Below are positions 5,837 through 9,291 of a stretch of 9,291 nt of DNA, in pieces. The notes below the pieces were generated by a model that worked only from the letters and a program-made list of their open reading frames with translations, was not told the DNA's origin and searched no databases. This DNA comes from an uncultured Oscillospiraceae bacterium (GTDB taxonomy: Bacteria > Bacillota > Clostridia > Oscillospirales > Oscillospiraceae). The stretch spans positions 1 to 9,291 of the forward strand of contig CABVDR010000088.1 of the NCBI GenBank assembly GCA_902497145.1. The letters run 5' to 3'. The first letter of the stretch is position 1. Every line of letters begins with the position of its first letter. The translations under genes were made by a program, and so were the position numbers.

Positions 5837-5860
5837 GTAAGAAAAGCAAGAGAAGTGAAA

Positions 5861-6238
5861 TTACTTCAGCTCCACCTTGGCGCCGGCCTCTTCCAGCTTC
5901 TTCTTCATCTCCTCGGCCTCGTCCTTGGACACAGCCTCCTTCAGGGTCTTGGGAGCGCCCTCGACCATGCCCTTAGCCTCAGCCAGGCCCAGGCCGGTGA
6001 TCTCACGGACAGCCTTGATGACCTTGATCTTGGCAGCGGCGTCGAAGCCAGCCAGGACAACGTCAAACTCAGTCTTCTCCTCAGCGGGAGCAGCAGCAGC
6101 GCCGCCAGCGGCGGGAGCAGCCATAGCAGCGGCGGAAACGCCGAACTCCTCCTCCAGAGCGTGCACCAGCTCGGACAGCTCCAGAACGGTCAGGCCCTTA
6201 ACTTCCTCGATGAGAGCGGTAATCTTCTCGCTAGCCAT
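5861..6238 (-). CDS. rplL: 50S ribosomal protein L7/L12
   Basis: Stalk protein of the large ribosomal subunit, which recruits translation GTPases; bound as dimers to L10. 125 residues, the usual size. The N-terminal dimerisation region (MASEKITALIEEVKGLTVLEL, with the helix pair to about residue 33) leads to an Ala/Gly-rich hinge (36-52). The C-terminal domain begins KTEFDVVL (55-62), with conserved KIKVIKAVREITGLGLAEAK (70-89) and the ending KKKLEEAGAKVELK. AGGAGG precedes the ATG by 8 bases. It follows rplJ by 57 bases, is controlled through the L10 leader, and is followed directly by a terminator instead of rpoB. Confidence 0.98.
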   Translation of the reverse strand: MASEKITALIEEVKGLTVLELSELVHALEEEFGVSAAAMAAPAAGGAAAAPAEEKTEFDVVLAGFDAAAKIKVIKAVREITGLGLAEAKGMVEGAPKTLKEAVSKDEAEEMKKKLEEAGAKVELK

Positions 6239-6295
6239 GATAAAATACCTCCTAAATGAATGATAATTTCTTAAAATATAATGTGCCGGTATAGC

Positions 6296-6841
6296 TTACT
6301 CGGCGGGGGCAGCCTCGGGCTCGGCAGCGGCCTCGACGAAGCCGCCCTTCTCCTCGGCAATGGCCTTCAGGACGATAGCCAGGCTGGTGATAGGAGCCAG
6401 CATGGTGCCCAGGACCTGAGCCTGCAGAACTTCCTTGGCGGGCAGCTCAGCGATGGCCAGGATCTCGTCCAGGGGCAGAACCTTGCCATCCATAAAGCCA
6501 GCCTTGATGGTGAACTTAGCACCGTTGAACTGCTTGGCAAACTTATTGATGACACGCATGGGAGCAATGGGATCGCTGTGGCTGATGGCCAGAGAGGTGG
6601 TGCCGTTGAGGCAGTCACTCAGCTCGTTCAGACCAGCACCCTCCACAGCAAAGCGGGTGAGGGTGTTCTTGACAACGGCGTACTCCACGTCGTTCTTACG
6701 CAGCTCCGTACGAAGCGCGGTATCCTCAGCCACGGTGATGCCCTTGTAGTCTACCAGTACGCCGGAGGCGGCATTCTGCAGCTTCTCCGTCATCTCGGCC
6801 ACGATGGCCTTCTTGGATTCCAGGACCTTTGCGTTAGGCAT
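6296..6841 (-). CDS. rplJ: 50S ribosomal protein L10
   Basis: Base of the ribosomal stalk: its N-terminal domain binds 23S rRNA and L11, its C-terminal helix carries L7/L12 dimers. The 181 residues begin MPNAKVLESKKAIVAEM, then SGVLVDYKGITVAEDTALR (26-44) and the RNA-binding core EYAVVKNTLTRFA (53-65). The central region has FTIKAGFMDGKVL (110-122). The tail is Ala/Glu-rich (171-181). The ATG at 6839-6841 is chosen because GGAGGT lies 9 bases upstream. A longer frame reaches 6889, but that start lies inside the attenuator stem and is not credible. L10 with L12 binds its own leader to repress the operon, which is visible just upstream. Confidence 0.98.
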   Translation of the reverse strand: MPNAKVLESKKAIVAEMTEKLQNAASGVLVDYKGITVAEDTALRTELRKNDVEYAVVKNTLTRFAVEGAGLNELSDCLNGTTSLAISHSDPIAPMRVINKFAKQFNGAKFTIKAGFMDGKVLPLDEILAIAELPAKEVLQAQVLGTMLAPITSLAIVLKAIAEEKGGFVEAAAEPEAAPAE

Positions 6842-6860
6842 TTGGGATTCACCTCCAGAG

Positions 6861-6904
6861 AAATAATAAAACGCTGTTTCCGCGCACAAAGACGGACACA
6901 GCGT
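6861..6904 (-). terminator. Attenuator (leader terminator) of rplJL
   Basis: On the minus strand: ACGCUGU (6898-6904), inner UCCG/CGGA pairs, loop, then ACAGCGU (6871-6877), followed by UUUAUUAUUU (6861-6870). That is a regular intrinsic terminator placed before the rplJ ribosome site. Its loop side includes GUCUUUG, the partner of the upstream CAAAGAC, so antitermination happens when that pairing wins. Confidence 0.85.
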
Positions 6905-6980
6905 GAATCAAATCAAAATAAATTCTCACTGCACTCTCGGCAGGACTTGTGCTTGCGCAGCCTGCTGTCTTTGAACGCGA
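6861..6980 (-). ncRNA. L10 leader, autoregulatory ribosomal protein leader RNA
   Basis: This leader lies between the promoter and rplJ. On the minus strand the start region reads CAAAGACAGCAGG and later CCUGCCGAG, the typical L10 box. GCAGG (6961-6965) pairs with CCUGC (6940-6944), enclosing a small UGC(GCAA)GCA hairpin with a GNRA loop and the asymmetric bulge expected of the kink-turn that L10(L12)4 binds. CAAAGAC (6967-6973) can pair with GUCUUUG (6887-6893), which lies inside the terminator stem-loop, so the two structures exclude each other. This matches the known L10 leader of Firmicutes. Binding of excess L10-L12 should favour termination. Confidence 0.88.
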
Positions 6981-6985
6981 TGACT

Positions 6986-7014
6986 ATTATATCCATTCCC
7001 GCGGATTTTGTCAA
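6986..7014 (-). promoter_or_regulatory. Consensus sigma-A promoter for rplJ-rplL
   Basis: On the minus strand: TTGACA (7009-7014), exactly 17 bases, TATAAT (6986-6991): both hexamers perfect. It lies in the rplA-rplJ gap and drives the L10 leader. The -35 sits in the loop and right arm of a long inverted repeat (6996-7030). Confidence 0.92.
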
Positions 7015-7030
7015 GCAAAATCCGCGGGAA
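6996..7030. repeat. 15-bp perfect inverted repeat overlapping the rplJ promoter
   Basis: TTCCCGCGGATTTTG (6996-7010) and CAAAATCCGCGGGAA (7016-7030) are perfect reverse complements around a 5-base centre, TCAAG. It starts 20 bases after the rplA stop (reading minus) but no U run follows, so it is not a normal terminator. It covers the promoter spacer and -35. It could act as an mRNA 3'-end hairpin for rplA, an operator, or both. Confidence 0.85.
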
Positions 7031-7050
7031 AAAGGATATTTTTTAAAGAA

Positions 7051-7743
7051 TTACACCAGCTTGGCGCCGTTGACCTTGACGCCGGGGCCCATGGTGGAAG
7101 CCACCACGCAGCTCTTGATATACTGGCCCTTGGCGGCAGCGGGCTTAGCCTTCACGATAGCGCCCATGATGGCGTTGAAGTTCTCAGCCAGCTTCTCAGC
7201 GCCGAAGGAAACCTTGCCGATGGGGCAGTGGATGATGTTGGTCTTGTCCAGACGGTACTCCACCTTACCGGCTTTGATCTCGTTGATAGCCTTGGTCACG
7301 TCCATAGTGACGGTGCCGGCCTTGGGGGAGGGCATCAGGCCCTTGGGGCCCAGAACCTTACCCAGACGGCCCACAACGCCCATCATGTCGGGGGTAGCCA
7401 CGACCACGTCGAAGTCGAACCAGTTCTCCTTCTGGATCTTCTCTACCATGTCCATATCGCCCACGAAGTCAGCGCCGGCGGCACGGGCCTCGTCCGCCTT
7501 GGCGGCCTTGGCAAACACCAGCACGCGCTGGGTTTTGCCGGTGCCGTGGGGCAGCACGATGGCGCCGCGAACCTGCTGGTCAGCGTGACGGGAGTCAACA
7601 CCCAGCTTCACGTGCAGCTCGACGGTCTCGTCGAACTTGGCGGGAGCGGTCTCCACGACCAGGCTCATAGCCTCGTTGGTATCGTACAGAGCGTTCTTGT
7701 CGATCTTCTTAGCGCTCTCCTGATATTTCTTGCCTCTAAACAT
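7051..7743 (-). CDS. rplA: 50S ribosomal protein L1
   Basis: Forms the L1 stalk that moves deacylated tRNA out of the ribosomal E site; in many bacteria it also represses its own L11-L1 operon mRNA. 230 residues, the usual length. The start reads MFRGKKYQESAKKID. Domain I contains AKFDETVELHVKLGVDSRHA (35-54) and ends with the C-terminal segment TMGPGVKVN. Domain II includes RVLVFAKA and the family signature GRLGKVLGPKGLMPSPKAGT (125-144). KEGGAGG-type ribosome signal: AAGGAGGG lies about 9 bases before the ATG. It follows rplK by 15 bases, indicating co-transcription. Confidence 0.98.
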   Translation of the reverse strand: MFRGKKYQESAKKIDKNALYDTNEAMSLVVETAPAKFDETVELHVKLGVDSRHADQQVRGAIVLPHGTGKTQRVLVFAKAAKADEARAAGADFVGDMDMVEKIQKENWFDFDVVVATPDMMGVVGRLGKVLGPKGLMPSPKAGTVTMDVTKAINEIKAGKVEYRLDKTNIIHCPIGKVSFGAEKLAENFNAIMGAIVKAKPAAAKGQYIKSCVVASTMGPGVKVNGAKLV

Positions 7744-7758
7744 TTCTTCTCACCCTCC

Positions 7759-8184
7759 TTACTCGCCCACGACGATGCCCATGGAGCGGGCAGTACCGGC
7801 GATCATGCTCATAGCGGCCTCGATGCTGGCGGCGTTCAGGTCGGGCATCTTGGTCTCAGCGATCTTGCGCACGTCCTCCTTGCTGATGGTGGCCACCTTG
7901 GTCTTGTTGGGTACACCAGAGCCGGACTCGATGCCGCAAGCCTTCTTGATGAGCACAGCGGCGGGAGGAGTCTTGGTGATGAAGGTGAAGGAGCGGTCAG
8001 CGTACACAGTGATGATGACGGGGATGATCATACCCACGTCGTTCTTGGTGCGCTCGTTGAACTCCTTGGTGAAGGCAGCGATGTTCACGCCGTGCTGGCC
8101 CAGAGCGGGACCAACAGGGGGGGCGGGAGTTGCCTTGCCGGCGGGAATCTGCAGTTTTACATATCCAGTTACTTTCTGTGCCAC
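7759..8184 (-). CDS. rplK: 50S ribosomal protein L11
   Basis: Part of the GTPase-associated centre with L10 and 23S rRNA, needed for the stringent response through RelA-type enzymes. The 141 residues carry the N-terminal MAQKVTGYVKLQIPAGKATP, PPVGPALGQHGVNI (22-35; the proline hinge and thiostrepton-site region), and the C-terminal rRNA-binding domain with KTPPAAVLIKKACGIESGSG (71-90), ISKEDVRKIAETKMPDLNA and GTARSMGI. It starts with GTG (8182-8184), supported by a GGAGGTG 9 bases upstream and by alignment to the universal L11 N terminus. A nearby ATG is out of frame. A 133-base gap separates it from nusG. Confidence 0.98.
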   Translation of the reverse strand: MAQKVTGYVKLQIPAGKATPAPPVGPALGQHGVNIAAFTKEFNERTKNDVGMIIPVIITVYADRSFTFITKTPPAAVLIKKACGIESGSGVPNKTKVATISKEDVRKIAETKMPDLNAASIEAAMSMIAGTARSMGIVVGE

Positions 8185-8317
8185 GAATGAGCACCTCCAT
8201 ATGAAAAAATGTGGTTTGGTTGGGCGTTAAGCCCAGTTTGGCGGAACGGACGGTGCCGTCCCTCCCACGTTTTGCGGCGCCCGGGCCGCAGGGTTGCGAA
8301 GGTTTGTTTTTCCGGGA
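8185..8317 (-). other. nusG-rplK spacer with several hairpins, possible structured rplK leader
   Basis: 133 bases with no gene. Three small GC-rich inverted repeats occur: GCGGC-6-GCCGC (8274-8289), GGACGG-2-CCGTCC (8248-8261) and TGGGC-5-GCCCA (8221-8235). None is followed by a U run, and I see no -10/-35 pair, so transcription from nusG probably continues into rplK. L1 is known to bind L11-L1 operon mRNA near here in other bacteria; whether one of these hairpins is such a site is open. Confidence 0.4.
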
Positions 8318-8842
8318 TTACTGCTGCATGGGCTCGACCTGGTCCAGCTCCAGCTCTACGGGGGTCTCGCGTCCGAACATGGACACGACTACCCGGACCT
8401 TGCCGCGCTCCAGATCCAGTTCCTCCACGGTGCCCAGGAAGGATTCCAGAGCGCCGTCGGTGATCTTGACACTGTCGCCCACCTGATAGCCGACCACAAC
8501 CTCGCGCTTTTCCACGCCCAGGGCAGCTACGTCATCCTCAGAGAGGGGGATGGGCTTGTTGCCTTCGCCCAGGAAGCCGGTAACGCCGCGGATGTTGCGC
8601 ACCACATGCCAGGTCTCGTCGTTCATGACCATTTTCACCAGCACATAGCCGGGGAACACCTTGCGCTCCACTTCCTTGGGGCCGTTGTCTGTGATCTCAG
8701 TAACAGTTTCCAGGGGGATGCTGATCTCGAGGATCACATCCTGAAGATGGCGGTTTTCAACATACTTCTCGATGGTGGCCTTTACGGTATTCTCATAGCC
8801 AGAATAGGTGTGGACCACATACCAGTTTGCGTTGTCAGCCAT
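8318..8842 (-). CDS. nusG: Transcription termination/antitermination factor NusG
   Basis: Binds RNA polymerase next to the elongating clamp and modulates pausing and termination. 174 residues. The N-terminal NGN domain starts WYVVHTYSGYENTVK (7-21) and contains the conserved KVFPGYVLVKM (61-71) and the HVVRNIRGVTGFLG stretch (79-92). The C-terminal KOW domain runs from about 120 (YQVGDSVKITDGALESFLGT) to VELELDQVE (162-170). No domain insertion as found in some other phyla. The ribosome site AAAGGAG overlaps the secE stop region, 11 bases between genes, as usual for the secE-nusG pair. Confidence 0.98.
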   Translation of the reverse strand: MADNANWYVVHTYSGYENTVKATIEKYVENRHLQDVILEISIPLETVTEITDNGPKEVERKVFPGYVLVKMVMNDETWHVVRNIRGVTGFLGEGNKPIPLSEDDVAALGVEKREVVVGYQVGDSVKITDGALESFLGTVEELDLERGKVRVVVSMFGRETPVELELDQVEPMQQ

Positions 8843-8853
8843 ATTCGTCTCCT

Positions 8854-9153
8854 TTAACCCGCTACCAGGTGGATCAGGGCCTGGATCAGGCCACCGGCCA
8901 CCGCGTCAAAGATCCAGATGAAAACGCCGACGAACACCACGCAGGCGATGACGATCAGCGTATTGTTGAGGGTCTGCTTCCCGGTGGGCCAGACCACCTT
9001 CTTCAGCTCAACCTTCAGTTCCCGGAACCAGCGGCCGATGCGGGCGAAGAATCCGGGCTTGGACTTTTTGTCGGACTTCTTGTCCTTCTTGGCCTTCTCA
9101 GCCTTGTCGGAAGCAGTCTTGGCAGTCTGCTCCAGCTTTTCGTTCTCAGCCAT
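8854..9153 (-). CDS. secE: Preprotein translocase subunit SecE
   Basis: Small essential subunit of the SecYEG channel that clamps SecY. The conserved part is the amphipathic segment GRWFRELKVELKKVVWPTG (40-58), containing the ELKKVVWPT core, followed by one membrane span at about 64-88 (NTLIVIACVVFVGVFIWIFD). At 99 residues it is longer than the roughly 60-residue Gram-positive form. The excess is a Lys/Asp/Ser-rich, highly charged N-terminal tail (1-33) without hydrophobic segments, probably cytoplasmic and disordered. Such tails are seen in other Clostridia. An AAAGGAAAGAAGGG stretch precedes the ATG. It follows rpmG and precedes nusG, the conserved order. Confidence 0.97.
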   Translation of the reverse strand: MAENEKLEQTAKTASDKAEKAKKDKKSDKKSKPGFFARIGRWFRELKVELKKVVWPTGKQTLNNTLIVIACVVFVGVFIWIFDAVAGGLIQALIHLVAG

Positions 9154-9192
9154 TCTGATTACCCTTCTTTCCTTTCAGCCTTTTGCGAGAAA

Positions 9193-9291
9193 TCACTTCG
9201 TCTCGTTGTGGACGGTGTGCTTTCTGCAGAAGGGGCAGTACTTGTTGAGCTCCAGACGGTCGGGGGTATTCTTCTTGTTCTTCATGGTGTT
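9193..9291 (-). CDS. rpmG: 50S ribosomal protein L33, 5' end cut by window edge
   Basis: The last 32 codons and the TGA stop (9193-9195) are present; the start lies beyond the right edge. The visible C-terminal part reads NTMKNKKNTPDRLELNKYCP, then FCRKHTVHNETK, the classical L33 C-terminal half. L33 is about 49-50 residues, so about a third is missing. CPFC is the second Cys pair of the zinc-binding (C+) form; the first pair would lie outside the window. An apparent ATG near the edge is internal to the gene. It is 39 bases upstream of secE, the normal rpmG-secE-nusG arrangement. Confidence 0.95.
   Translation of the reverse strand, partial: NTMKNKKNTPDRLELNKYCPFCRKHTVHNETK

Noticed and set aside
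6842..6889. Upstream ATG extending L10 by 16 residues
   Set aside because: The start codon lies in the attenuator stem and the added residues are not found in L10; GGAGGT sits at the correct distance from the internal ATG.
6281..8190. Long plus-strand open frames opposite rplJ, rplA and rplK
   Set aside because: Shadows of highly conserved ribosomal protein genes; compositions are low-complexity and no protein family is recognisable.
8185..8200. ATG start at 8200 as an alternative for L11
   Set aside because: It is out of frame with L11 and leads to a short arginine-rich shadow; the GTG at 8184 gives the universal L11 N terminus.
1..9291. Mobile elements, CRISPR arrays, tRNA or prophage pieces
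   Set aside because: I looked for transposase or integrase motifs, terminal repeats, regularly spaced repeats and cloverleaf patterns and found none; all strong inverted repeats are explained as terminators, operators or leader structures.

Overview
The window is an ordinary chromosomal segment of a high-GC Clostridia-type Firmicute (Bacillota). The best guess is a gut Oscillospiraceae/Ruminococcaceae relative such as Flavonifractor or Lawsonibacter. This rests on protein style (group 2 PyrF, a DUF3793 protein, Firmicute-type rpmG-secE-nusG-rplKAJL order, an L10 leader attenuator), strong AGGAGG ribosome sites and G/C-rich third codon positions. The genus is inferred, not demonstrated. I see no mobile element, CRISPR array, tRNA or rRNA.

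Layout from left to right. (1) 1-2188, minus strand: pyrC then pyrF (pyrF runs off the left edge), two steps of de novo pyrimidine synthesis, with a sigma-A-type promoter upstream of pyrC and no recognisable PyrR attenuator. (2) 2224-2495, plus strand: a 58-residue, methionine-rich single-span membrane protein gene not listed by a simple long-gene search, preceded by a hairpin and followed by a terminator. (3) 2494-3627, plus strand: a cysteine-rich DUF3793 gene and a flavodoxin gene, with a promoter over and after which lie two directly repeated copies of a DtxR/IdeR-like operator. The right half of the first copy matches the classical iron box exactly, so this looks like an iron-limitation operon. 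A 16-bp perfect bidirectional terminator closes it. (4) 3658-5782, minus strand: a nucleotidyltransferase gene and an N-acetylhexosamine-1-kinase-like gene, 3 bases apart, forming a plausible sugar -> sugar-1-phosphate -> NDP-sugar salvage pair with its own promoter. (5) 5800-9291, minus strand: the conserved rpmG-secE-nusG-rplK-rplA-rplJ-rplL block. It contains an L10 autoregulatory leader with a visible terminator/antiterminator arrangement, driven by a fully consensus promoter (TTGACA-17-TATAAT) embedded in a 15-bp perfect inverted repeat. The block ends in a terminator straight after rplL, so rpoB/rpoC do not follow as they usually do.

The genes form four independent functional groups: pyrimidine synthesis, iron-stress redox, sugar-nucleotide salvage, and the translation/secretion/transcription core. 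The most promising material for follow-up is the DUF3793-flavodoxin unit with its tandem operator, the small Met-rich protein, and the promoter-in-palindrome upstream of the L10 leader.
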